The notes under the pieces: generated by a model
Told to the model about the DNA's origin: nothing
The model's database searches: none
Seen by the model: the letters and a program-made list of their open reading frames with translations, nothing else
Assembly (NCBI RefSeq): GCF_002005105.1
Contig: NZ_MSCV01000008.1
Coordinates: 1 to 64,000, forward strand
Direction: 5' to 3'
Source of the DNA: Methylocaldum sp. 14B
Lineage (GTDB): Bacteria > Pseudomonadota > Gammaproteobacteria > Methylococcales > Methylococcaceae
Length of the DNA: 64,000 bases
Part shown: positions 27,696 through 36,299 of the stretch, one piece after another
Layout of the letters: every line of letters starts with the position of its first letter
How positions within the stretch are numbered: the stretch's first letter is position 1
Position numbers and translations under genes: made by a program

Positions 27696-27872
27696 TCATC
27701 TCAGCGGAAATCCGATGCTCACGCCGGTACGCATATGAACCGGACCGTATCGGACACCTGGCCCGGAAATGCCGATACCGGCGTACGGCCTCACGCTGCT
27801 ACAAGCGCTAAGTAATGGCGCAACGAGGATCAGCCCTATGATCAGGATGATCGGCCTTTTGGCTGCTTTCAT
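27696..27872 (-). CDS. Small lipoprotein, 58 residues
   Basis: ATG at 27872 to TGA at 27696 encodes 58 residues. A basic start (MKAAKRP), a hydrophobic helix and the lipobox LLSAC (Cys 24) are followed by a 34-residue mature part rich in Gly, Pro and Val (GISGPGVRYGPVHMRTG). AGAGG lies upstream. It begins only 16 bases after the stop of the VOC lipoprotein gene and looks co-transcribed. The mature sequence resembles small Gly-rich outer-membrane lipoproteins of unknown role. Confidence 0.75.
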   Translation of the reverse strand: MKAAKRPIILIIGLILVAPLLSACSSVRPYAGIGISGPGVRYGPVHMRTGVSIGFPLR

Positions 27873-27888
27873 GATCGGACCTCTTGCT

Positions 27889-28794
27889 TCATCGTGAAGG
27901 CGGTATTTGCTGAATGCCGAACATCGCTCCCGACGGATCGGTCATCACGGCGACCGTTCCCGAGCGGATGTCGGGGTGCGGAGCGATGAGCACCTTACCT
28001 CCGAGACTTTCCGCGCCGGCAACAGTTCCGGCGAGATCCGAGACTCGAATGTACGGCAGCCAGGCCGCTTGTCCCCCGGCCAGGGGCTGTCTTGCGAGTC
28101 CGGCCCTCGGAGTCCCTTCGCGCTTGAAGATGAGATACGGTTGCTTGCCGCTCTCGCGCGGCCACGAGTCGACTTGATATCCCGCAAGCTCATGGTAGAA
28201 CCGTGTCGCCTTGTCGAGGTCCTCGGCCCACAATTCGTCCCAAAACCAGTCGTTTTCCTCGGGTTCGATGGGCTCGGGATCGCCCCATCGGGTACGGATT
28301 ACCGTCAGCGGAGCACCGTCCGGATCGCGGATAACGGCGAAACGTCCCCGTTCCGGCGCGTTCACCGGCGTCAGCGGCACGGTTCCGCCGGATCGCTCGG
28401 CCAGCTGCACCGCGCGATCGACATTCTCGACCGAAAGCAAGCTAAGCCACTGATTCGCGGGGTGCGGCGGTTCGGTATCCTTAGCCACGAGACCGGAAAT
28501 CGGACGTCCGTGGTTCCAGGCAATCGAATAGTCGAAATCACCTTGAGTGGAGTCGGTAAACCGCCAGCCGAACAGGCTTCCGTAAAAACGCTTGGCGGCG
28601 GGTAGATCGTCGGTCACGAGATCGTGCCAGACAAAACGGCCGGGTTGGTGGAGCCGCGTCTCGGTGGGCGAGATTGCGGGCAACTCGACCACACGGTCGG
28701 CACAGGCCGAAAAAAGTCCGAGCGAGACGATCAGCAGGACCGGGATAATGCTTCTACAAGTGTGTTTGAAAGGTTTGTATCTGATACGACGCAT
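27889..28794 (-). CDS. Lipoprotein with two VOC (glyoxalase/bleomycin-resistance fold) domains
   Basis: A signal peptide ends in the lipobox LFSAC (Cys near residue 31). Two VOC modules follow: FVWHDLVTDDLPAAKRFYGSLFGW near 55, ending DPDGAPLTVIRT near 165, and FWDELWAEDLDKATRFYHELAGY near 185, ending MTDPSGAMFGIQQ near 290. VOC proteins bind a metal and small ligands. An exported, lipid-anchored member is unusual. The ATG at 28794 has AGGAG upstream, and the preceding GTG is less likely. It heads a minus-strand group with the small lipoprotein and the esterase. Confidence 0.87.
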   Translation of the reverse strand: MRRIRYKPFKHTCRSIIPVLLIVSLGLFSACADRVVELPAISPTETRLHQPGRFVWHDLVTDDLPAAKRFYGSLFGWRFTDSTQGDFDYSIAWNHGRPISGLVAKDTEPPHPANQWLSLLSVENVDRAVQLAERSGGTVPLTPVNAPERGRFAVIRDPDGAPLTVIRTRWGDPEPIEPEENDWFWDELWAEDLDKATRFYHELAGYQVDSWPRESGKQPYLIFKREGTPRAGLARQPLAGGQAAWLPYIRVSDLAGTVAGAESLGGKVLIAPHPDIRSGTVAVMTDPSGAMFGIQQIPPSR

Positions 28795-28879
28795 CACAAA
28801 CTCCTGCCAAACGACCTATGGTGCTTTCGGATTCAAGGTGCTGCCTACGGCGGCTTCTTCTATCGGATGTGAAAACCCA

Positions 28880-31800
28880 CTAATCCACCTTGACCAACAA
28901 CGCCAGCGGAAAGCCCGAAAACAATTCCGTTGCCATCAGCGGGGCCGCGCCGCCAAGCGTTACCTGTTCCCGCGTGAGGCAGTGCGCATAAGTGCCGGCG
29001 ACGGCAGGCGGCAGCGTCAGGCGGGTATCGTCCCAAACCGTCCCATCGCCCAGCGGCGATAAGGCGCCGTTGCCGAGGCGCAATATCCAGCGGGGCACCG
29101 CCACCAGCACCGTGCGCGAGCCGAAGCGGCGGAGAAACGCGCACAGGTGTTCGGCTTTTTTCCCCTCGGCTTCCAGCGGATGATAGCCGCCGCGGCGGAA
29201 CAAATCCGGATCCTGTTGCCGCACTCGCAGCGTTTCCCGTGTGACATACAGCTTGATTCGCCCGTCGCTCATATCGCTTTGCATCTCACCGAGTTTCGGT
29301 GCGAGCTCCGGCGCAGTCAGTCCATCCCATGCCTTGATCTCGTTCAATAAAAGCTGTCGCCGCTCATAATCCACCGGCCGACGGTTGTCCGGGTCGACCA
29401 GGCTGAAATCCCACAGCTCGTTTCCCTGATAAACGTCCGGCACGCCGGGAACGGTGAGCTTAAGCAGGACTTGAGCCAGGCTGTTGTGCAAACCTGCGCG
29501 GGTGATGCCCGACAGAAAATCGCGAAAGTCGCGGAGAAATTCGTCCTGCTCTCCTGGAGTTACGAGTTTCCGCAGAAAATCCGAGACTGCCCGTTCGTAG
29601 GGTAAATTCGGATTCAGCCAACTGCTGAACAGCTTGGCTTCTCTCATCGCCTTGACCATGTAGGCTTCCAATCTCTGCACGTAGTTCCCCGCGCTTTCCG
29701 GGTTCAGCTCTCCCAGCGGCCAGGTTCCGACCAAAGTCTGATAAATCAGGTATTCATCGTTTCTCGACGGGGCCGGATCGCCGTCGACCATGCTTTTCTT
29801 CTTCCGGTTGAGCTCGCTCCAGTTACGGACGCGCGCTATCCATTCATCGGGAAGCTCCGACAACACGTCGATGCGGGCCCTCACATCCTCGGAACGCTTG
29901 GTATCGTGGGTCGAGGTGCTCAATAGGGAATGGGGCCAGAATTGGCTGCGTTCTTCGTTACGGCGATGAAAATCGGCGAGCGAAACGCCGAAATATCTGG
30001 GATCGCCACCGACTTCGTTCAAAGACACGAAACGGTTGTAGCGGTAGAAAGCCGTGTCTTCCATGCCTTTCGCCATGGCCGGGCCGGTCAGCTGCTGAAA
30101 TTTCATCGCGAACGAGACGACCTGTTCCCGATACCGGTCGCTCTTGCCCTCCGCCAGAATCGTCAGCAGTTCGTCCCGGACGAAATCGAAGATCGTAAGG
30201 TCTCCCACCAGGCTTCGTTTTTTCGCGTGCTCGACCGCGAGCTCGATGTAGTTCCGATCGGTTTCGGATATCCCCCGGCCGGTTACGTAGGTTCGGTAGA
30301 CCGGAAAACAAGCGATGATTTCCCGCAGTGCATCCCGCAGGCTGTTCAGGCTGTAATCGCGGGTGCGGCGGTCGCTTTCCGCGATCCGGCTCAGCCGGTT
30401 GGCGAGCACCGTGAGTTCGCTGGAAAGGGCGACCCTAAGAATCAAGCGCTTTGATTGGTAAAGCAATTCGTCGAAATCGACGGGAAAACTGCAGAAGGAC
30501 CGGTAGAAGGCATCCAGCGCCTGCTCGGCCCCCGGCCAGATGAAGAGGCCGTTGACCAGGTTGGCGAAGTCGTAGCCGGTCGTGCCATGGACCGGCCATT
30601 GGCTGGGAAGGCTCTCGTCCAGAGCGAGGATCTTTTCGACCACGACGTAGAACGCCCGAGCTTCCGATGTGGCGGCGGCCTGGTCCTCGGATTCCGCGGT
30701 TTCCGTCCGGGTCAACGCCAGCACGCGATCTTGCAGCGCCCGGCAGTAGGCTCCCGGATTGTAAAGTCCGTCCGGATGGTCGATCCTGAGTCCCTGTATC
30801 TTTCCCAGGGCGATGAGGTCCAGGACGAACCGGTGGGTGGCCTCGAAGACATCCTCGTTTTCGATGGACAAGGCGGCCAGATCGTTGGTATCGAAGAATC
30901 GGCGATAGTTGATCTCGTCCGCCGCAACCCGCCAATAAGCCAGCCGGTAGGCTTGATATTCGAGAAGCTCGTGGAGCCGGTCGAAACTTGCCGGAACGCC
31001 GGGCATGCCGTTGAACTCGCTGACATTCTTGGCGATGAACTGCGAGATGTCCCGGCTGGCTGCGCACAGCCGCGCCAGATGCTGCTTGTGGATTTCTTTG
31101 TCCCGGTTGCGTTCGTTGCGCTTGTCCTTGCCGGTCTGCCAGCGGCCGGGCAGGTGGCTGAAAGCCGTTATCAGGCTCTGAAATTCCGCGAGGTGGGAAT
31201 CATCCGGACTGAGCGCGGTTTTCAGCTGATCCAGCCGGTAAGCCAGAATGCGCGGATATTCCTTGGGATCGATCGGGAACCGGTGGGGCCCGTAGTAAAC
31301 GGAGAAGGAACCCTCCTCGGCGTCGAAAGCGAGTTCCAGCTCTCCGCTTTCCAATGCGGTTCCGTACGGCGACCCCAAGGTGGGCAGCAGGACTTTGCCG
31401 CGCAGATAGTCTTTGACCGGCGACCAGTCGATATCGAAAAAATCGGCATGATCCGAAGCCGGTCCATTTTCGAGCACGTCCAGCCACCAGATGTTGTCGC
31501 TGCCCATGACGCCCATATGGTTGGGCACCATATCCAGAATCTGGCCCATGCCGCGCCGTGCGAGCTCGGACACGAATCGGTCGAAATCTTCCTGGCTGCC
31601 GATTTCGGGATTCAGTTCGCCATGATCGACGATATCGTAGCCATGGGTGCTGCCCGGCCGCGCTTTCAGATACGGAGACGCATAACAATGGCTGATGCCT
31701 AGGTCCTGAAGATAAGGCAGGATTTCCGTCGCCTGGCGAAAGGTGAAATCGCGGTTGAACTGCAACCGATAAGTGGCGCGCGGAATGGAAAAGCTGACGC

Positions 31801-34039
31801 CCCCGGCTATCGCCGTCTTGCTTTTGATCTGGGTTTTCGGAATTCCGCTGCGCCTTTCGGCCAAGGCGTGCAGCAAGGCGGTGACGGTATCTTCCTTGCG
31901 CCACTGTTCGAATTCCAGCGGCAGTTTTCGCCGCCAGTTCGGAAAATCGTCGGGCGCGCCGGGGATCACGAGCTGGTCGGCCTGCCCGAGGGCATCCTCC
32001 AGCCGCAGCAGCACGATGTCGGCCGCGGTTCGGGACAGCAGAAGATAAACCGCGCGCACCATGTCGGGCATCATATCGGGCACGGAAATCGGATGGATAT
32101 TGATGTCGGCCGGCAGCAAGTCTTCCTGTTCCAGCGTGACGAGCAGGCGAGCGCGGGCGACTGCCCGGGCCACGACGGCGTCGTGGCGGGCATCTTCGGA
32201 GGCAAAGAGCTTCAATGCCGTGCGTTCGTCCAGATCGCGCCCGAGCCAGAATCCTCTGAGGGGTGGCTCGTCGATCCCGGACGTGACGATGGCCGATTCC
32301 GGCGCATATTCCCGTGTAGGCAGGAATTTTTCGGTCTTCCAGTGGGAGAACAGCGATTCGCAAGGCAGCACGCCCGCGTGTTTCAGCCGTTCCATGATGT
32401 CCGCCGGAACGGTTTCGCCGTCGGTCGCCAGCACCAGACAGCGATTGCGCTGGCTTTCCAGGGCAAGGATCCCCAGGAGGTCCTCGAAGGGAAAGGCGAC
32501 ATAGCTGCCGTCCTCGGAGCTCCCGCCGGCCGGAATCCAGTACTGCCGGGCCAAGTCGGTCACCTTGTGCACCAGCACGGCGCCGACATGTCGCATCGTC
32601 TGCCGCAGACTGGCGGTGAAAGGGCGGTAGGCCGCTTCTCTCAGACTCGGTGGTGTAAAGGGCGAAATGGTGGAGACGCCGCCGTCCGGGCAGGTTTCGG
32701 TCGGCGGCGAACCGAGCCGGATGCCGGGCGCATGGTAGGTTTGCTGCGACCAGACTTCCGCACCGCCCGCGGCGGCACTGAATACGAATTCCAGGCATAA
32801 GCCGATACTCAAGCCGAGCTCCGCGGCGCGGTCCCCGGCCGACTGGATTTGCTGTTCCGCCTGCCAGTAGAGATAGGCATAGTAGTCGAGCCCGGCGGCA
32901 TTTTCGGCCGCAAAGCTTTGTACCTCGGGAGACGACGGATCCCTGAATTGCGCCGGCCAATCGGTCCACGCCGAATATCCGGCGCCCTCGCGGGCAAAGC
33001 GTTCGCACAGCGCGTCGAACAGCGACTGATGATAAAGAACGGGCCCGCGCGCGGACTGATAGGCGCGAAAGGCTTTTCCGCGTTTGGAAAGCTTCCGCAA
33101 ATGCTTGTTGCGGAAATGAGCGAAGAGCGATTCCAGGATGCCGAGCTTTACCGCCGCCACTTCGGTATAGTCGATCAGCTCTTCGGCGCGCAGGGCGCGT
33201 AGCTGCGCCTGGAATTCCGGATCCGCGACGGCTTGCTGCACGGCCTCGGACTCGGCGAAGTCGGGAATGGCTTCGACGTCGAGGTACAGCACGTTGTAAA
33301 AAAGCCGGTTGGACGGCTCGTAAGCATTGCCGATTTCCGGCTTCACCGGTTTCAGGGCTTGGAGCGGACTCACCCGGATCATCGCCGCTTCATGCTCGGC
33401 GGCATAATCGACCAAGCCCTTGAGATCGGTAAAATCGCCGATGCCCCAGTTGCGTTGCGAGCGTACGGCGTGAAGAGCCAGCGATAATCCCCAGACCTTT
33501 TGTTTTTCTTGCAGAACCGGCGGGAGATAGCAGCGCTCAGGCGTCACGATAAGGCTCATGCTGCCTTTGAGATTTCGCTCCGCGTACTCGACCGTCAGTC
33601 GGTGATAGCCCAGAGGAGGCTGAACCGGCAGGGTGAAGGTGTAGCGCCGATAGCACTGGTCCTGAATCGCCAGCTCGCCGACCAGCGCCAACTCGGCCGG
33701 GCAGAAGTCTCCGTCCCATCGCTTTCCATCGTCGAGTTCCAGAATCCACGTCATGAGCACATGATCGAGCTGACGAGGCAATGTACAGACGATGACGCGG
33801 GAATCCTCGCCCTCGCGAACGACCTTGACCGGCGGCAGGATTCGAAGCCAATGCTCATATTCCAGCTCGGCCATGATCGCCGGCAGCCGTGCCTCGTCGT
33901 AGGCATCGATGCCCATGGCCGCCAAGAGTTCGCGCTTGGTGTCGGCGGAAACGCGGACCGTTTCGCCCCGTGAGTCGACGAACTCCGTCTCGATGCCGCA
34001 AAGGCCGCACAGCTGGTCGATCGCTTTAACGACGGGCAT
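28880..34039 (-). CDS. treY: Fusion: degenerate 4-alpha-glucanotransferase (GH77) domain + malto-oligosyltrehalose synthase (TreY)
   Basis: This 1719-residue protein joins a GH77/MalQ-like half (residues 1 to ~740) to a full TreY (GH13) half (from ~750). TreY isomerises the reducing-end glucose of a maltodextrin to a trehalose unit. Its catalytic set is present: GYDIVDHGELNPE, the Asp in GLRIDHPDGLYNPG, the Glu in VVEKILALDESLP, the HGTTGYDF segment and STHDTKRSEDVR. In the MalQ half the framework is kept (RNWGIGDF, YWIPAG, PFEDLLGILALES). However, the nucleophile motif RIDH reads LVHK near 491, the acid/base motif GEDLGTVP reads ATDGETVP near 539, and THDLPTL reads SGIDEPPL near 587. The domain is therefore probably non-catalytic. 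The ATG lies five bases past the treZ stop. Confidence 0.93.
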   Translation of the reverse strand: MPVVKAIDQLCGLCGIETEFVDSRGETVRVSADTKRELLAAMGIDAYDEARLPAIMAELEYEHWLRILPPVKVVREGEDSRVIVCTLPRQLDHVLMTWILELDDGKRWDGDFCPAELALVGELAIQDQCYRRYTFTLPVQPPLGYHRLTVEYAERNLKGSMSLIVTPERCYLPPVLQEKQKVWGLSLALHAVRSQRNWGIGDFTDLKGLVDYAAEHEAAMIRVSPLQALKPVKPEIGNAYEPSNRLFYNVLYLDVEAIPDFAESEAVQQAVADPEFQAQLRALRAEELIDYTEVAAVKLGILESLFAHFRNKHLRKLSKRGKAFRAYQSARGPVLYHQSLFDALCERFAREGAGYSAWTDWPAQFRDPSSPEVQSFAAENAAGLDYYAYLYWQAEQQIQSAGDRAAELGLSIGLCLEFVFSAAAGGAEVWSQQTYHAPGIRLGSPPTETCPDGGVSTISPFTPPSLREAAYRPFTASLRQTMRHVGAVLVHKVTDLARQYWIPAGGSSEDGSYVAFPFEDLLGILALESQRNRCLVLATDGETVPADIMERLKHAGVLPCESLFSHWKTEKFLPTREYAPESAIVTSGIDEPPLRGFWLGRDLDERTALKLFASEDARHDAVVARAVARARLLVTLEQEDLLPADINIHPISVPDMMPDMVRAVYLLLSRTAADIVLLRLEDALGQADQLVIPGAPDDFPNWRRKLPLEFEQWRKEDTVTALLHALAERRSGIPKTQIKSKTAIAGGVSFSIPRATYRLQFNRDFTFRQATEILPYLQDLGISHCYASPYLKARPGSTHGYDIVDHGELNPEIGSQEDFDRFVSELARRGMGQILDMVPNHMGVMGSDNIWWLDVLENGPASDHADFFDIDWSPVKDYLRGKVLLPTLGSPYGTALESGELELAFDAEEGSFSVYYGPHRFPIDPKEYPRILAYRLDQLKTALSPDDSHLAEFQSLITAFSHLPGRWQTGKDKRNERNRDKEIHKQHLARLCAASRDISQFIAKNVSEFNGMPGVPASFDRLHELLEYQAYRLAYWRVAADEINYRRFFDTNDLAALSIENEDVFEATHRFVLDLIALGKIQGLRIDHPDGLYNPGAYCRALQDRVLALTRTETAESEDQAAATSEARAFYVVVEKILALDESLPSQWPVHGTTGYDFANLVNGLFIWPGAEQALDAFYRSFCSFPVDFDELLYQSKRLILRVALSSELTVLANRLSRIAESDRRTRDYSLNSLRDALREIIACFPVYRTYVTGRGISETDRNYIELAVEHAKKRSLVGDLTIFDFVRDELLTILAEGKSDRYREQVVSFAMKFQQLTGPAMAKGMEDTAFYRYNRFVSLNEVGGDPRYFGVSLADFHRRNEERSQFWPHSLLSTSTHDTKRSEDVRARIDVLSELPDEWIARVRNWSELNRKKKSMVDGDPAPSRNDEYLIYQTLVGTWPLGELNPESAGNYVQRLEAYMVKAMREAKLFSSWLNPNLPYERAVSDFLRKLVTPGEQDEFLRDFRDFLSGITRAGLHNSLAQVLLKLTVPGVPDVYQGNELWDFSLVDPDNRRPVDYERRQLLLNEIKAWDGLTAPELAPKLGEMQSDMSDGRIKLYVTRETLRVRQQDPDLFRRGGYHPLEAEGKKAEHLCAFLRRFGSRTVLVAVPRWILRLGNGALSPLGDGTVWDDTRLTLPPAVAGTYAHCLTREQVTLGGAAPLMATELFSGFPLALLVKVD

Positions 34040-34044
34040 CAGTC

Positions 34045-36270
34045 TTACCTAATCATCTGTGCGGCCAAGAGCCGCGCCTTATTTCCTTCTCCCTTCGGGC
34101 AGAGGTATCTACACAAGTCTCCAAAGCCGTCATTCCGGCAGGGAAGGGTTGCGACTAAAGCAACCGTTTGCGATTGGATGCCGGAATCCAGAACACACGG
34201 ATGTGAGAGGCCGTTGCCGTCCTTGGCGTCTGGACCCCGGCACTCCAATCGCAAACGGTGTCTTCGGGAAGGGCGTGGCCGGCGCTCCCGGCCAGGCCGT
34301 TTGCGATTGGAGCACCGAAGCCACCCTTCCCTGCCGGGGTGACGAGTTGCGTCGATACCTTTACTCCTTGGGAGAGGGGTGGGTGAGGGGCTTGGAGAAA
34401 GTGGCCCGAAGGGCTGGATGAGGGAGAGCGCGCTCTCCGGTCGCATGAGAAACCAGGCCGTTGACCAGGCGGGTATCCGGCCCGAAGGCAAGCTGTCGGT
34501 AATGTCCGGGTCGCTGACGGCTAATGCCGGATCCGAGGAAAGATCCAAGTTCGACAGCGGTTCTTCCCCAAGATTGGATAAGAGGATCAAGCTGCCGCCG
34601 TCATCCAAGTTCCAGACGACCGAAAGCCCTCGTCCGCCCAAGATCGCGAAGCGTGAACAGCCGACGCGTATTTTTTTCAGGATCGGGACGATTTGCTCGC
34701 GGCGGACCGCCAGTAGGGATTGGTAGAACGACTGCCATTCCCGATGTTTCGGAATCTCCAGTGCGGCCCAGTCCAATTTCGAGTTGAAGAAGGTCGAGGG
34801 GGCGGAAGGATCGGGAATCCGTTGTCGGAGCTCCGGGGCGGCGAATCGTCCGAAGCGGGCGAATTCGTTGCGTCGGCCTTCCGTCACCGCCTGGGCCAAT
34901 TCCGGTCCGAAGTCGCAGAAATATTGGAACGGCGTCGGACAGGCGAATTCCTCGCCCATGAACAGCAAAGGCGGGGAAGGCGCCAACAGCAACAGCGTCA
35001 CCGCCGCTCGGAGTGGGCGGGTTTCCACCAGATCGGAGAGACGCTCGCCGAATGCGCGGTTGCCGACCTGATCGTGATTTTGCAGAAAGGGGACGAACGC
35101 GGTGGGCGGAAGATCGCGGCTGATTTCGCCGCGCCGGCGGTTGTCGCGATACGGCGAGGCTTCCCCTTGATAGGCGAAGCCTTCGGTCAGGGCGCGTCCC
35201 AAGTGTTTCAGGGGCGCGTCGGCATAATCGGCGTAATAGCCGTCGGTTTCGCCCGTCAACAAGAGGTGCAACGCATGATGCAGGTCGTCGTTCCACTGCG
35301 CGTCGTACTGCCGGGGCGAACCGTCGGCCTCGCGCGCGAGATAATGCGCGGCGTTGTCGTCGTTTTCCAGTACCAGATGGACGTGCCGGCAGCTTCCGGG
35401 GCCGGCGCGAACCCGCTCCGCCAACTCGTCCAGAATATCCGGACGCGAATCGTCGATGATGGCGTGAACCGCATCCAGCCGCAGTCCGTCCAGGTGATAT
35501 TCCTCCAGCCAGTACAAGGCGTTGTGAATGAAAAAATCGCGCACGGTGCGGCAGTTCTCGCCGTCGTAGTTGATCGCGCTGCCCCAGGGCGTATGGTGCC
35601 GGTTGCTGAAGAACGGCTTGCCATAGACATACAAGTAATTGCCTTCCGGCCCGAAGTGGTTGTAGACCACGTCGAGGAACACCATGAGGCCCTTGTGATG
35701 AGCGGCCTGGACGAACTCCTTCAGATCGTCCGGCGTTCCGTAGCTGGCATCCGGCGCGAACGGTAGGACGCCGTCATAGCCCCAGTTCCAGCGGCCGGGA
35801 AAAGCCGCGATCGGCATCAGCTCGATCGCCGTGATGCCTAGCGAAGCCAGGTAGTCCAGCTTGTCTTGCAGTGCCCGAAAGCTTCCTTCCGGGGTGAAGG
35901 TGCCGACGTGCAGTTCGTAGATCACGGCTTCTTCCCAAGGCCGTCCGGTCCACTCCTCATCGGTCCAGCGGAAGCCGGCCGGATCGATCACCTGGCTGGC
36001 GCCGTGCACGTCCGAAGGATTGAAACGCGAGGCGGGATCCGGAACGGCGAGGCCATCGTCCAGCCGAAACCGGTAACGGCTGCCGGCCGCCGCTTCAGTT
36101 GTCATGACCTCGAACCAGCCGTCGGCTCGCTGCTGCATAGTCAAACGTCGCTCCCTCTCGTCCGTTCCGAGGATCAAGTCCACGCTCTTCGTTTGCGGCG
36201 CCCAGAATCTGAAGCGCACGCCGTCTTCCGTGATTTCCGTGCCGAATGGCATTGAGTGTTTTCGAATCAT
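34045..36270 (-). CDS. treZ: Malto-oligosyltrehalose trehalohydrolase (TreZ) with repeat-encoded C-terminal tail
   Basis: TreZ releases trehalose from maltooligosyl-trehalose made by TreY. Visible are the N-terminal CBM48-like domain (GVRFRFWAPQTKSVDL), the GH13 core with DVVYNHFGPEGNYL, nucleophile Asp in LDGLRLDAVHAI, Glu in HLVLENDDN, and FLQNHDQVGNRA. The family normally ends around PAWSTAWFL. Here about 130 further residues, rich in Arg, Pro and Ser, are read from a palindromic repeat before TAA at 34045. The ATG at 36270 (IRKHSMPFGTEI) is chosen; the longer open frame to 36426 reads into another repeat. Five bases separate it from treY, so the pair is coupled. Confidence 0.92.
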   Translation of the reverse strand: MIRKHSMPFGTEITEDGVRFRFWAPQTKSVDLILGTDERERRLTMQQRADGWFEVMTTEAAAGSRYRFRLDDGLAVPDPASRFNPSDVHGASQVIDPAGFRWTDEEWTGRPWEEAVIYELHVGTFTPEGSFRALQDKLDYLASLGITAIELMPIAAFPGRWNWGYDGVLPFAPDASYGTPDDLKEFVQAAHHKGLMVFLDVVYNHFGPEGNYLYVYGKPFFSNRHHTPWGSAINYDGENCRTVRDFFIHNALYWLEEYHLDGLRLDAVHAIIDDSRPDILDELAERVRAGPGSCRHVHLVLENDDNAAHYLAREADGSPRQYDAQWNDDLHHALHLLLTGETDGYYADYADAPLKHLGRALTEGFAYQGEASPYRDNRRRGEISRDLPPTAFVPFLQNHDQVGNRAFGERLSDLVETRPLRAAVTLLLLAPSPPLLFMGEEFACPTPFQYFCDFGPELAQAVTEGRRNEFARFGRFAAPELRQRIPDPSAPSTFFNSKLDWAALEIPKHREWQSFYQSLLAVRREQIVPILKKIRVGCSRFAILGGRGLSVVWNLDDGGSLILLSNLGEEPLSNLDLSSDPALAVSDPDITDSLPSGRIPAWSTAWFLMRPESALSLIQPFGPLSPSPSPTPLPRSKGIDATRHPGREGWLRCSNRKRPGRERRPRPSRRHRLRLECRGPDAKDGNGLSHPCVLDSGIQSQTVALVATLPCRNDGFGDLCRYLCPKGEGNKARLLAAQMIR
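34085..34385. repeat. Palindromic dispersed repeat inside the 3' end of the treZ frame
   Basis: Ends near 34129-34149 (CGTCATTCCGGCAGGGAAGG) and 34322-34345 (inverse of CGTCACCCCGGCAGGGAAGG) form an inverted repeat, with weaker matching continuing outward. The motif CCGTTTGCGATTGGA occurs twice directly and once inverted inside. A related but different copy lies at 41312-41445. It resembles non-autonomous palindromic elements spread through intergenic DNA. Confidence 0.75.
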
Positions 36271-36299
36271 CGTTCCGATTTGGGTGTTTCCCTTCGAGT

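Noticed and set aside
31868..32800. 310-residue plus-strand open frame opposite treY
   Set aside because: It is antisense to conserved GH77/GH13 coding sequence and shows no motif or ribosome-binding site.
31200..33008. 602-residue minus-strand open frame inside treY
   Set aside because: It is a shifted frame of the TreY coding region, has Arg/Gly/Pro-rich composition typical of a shadow frame, and matches no family.
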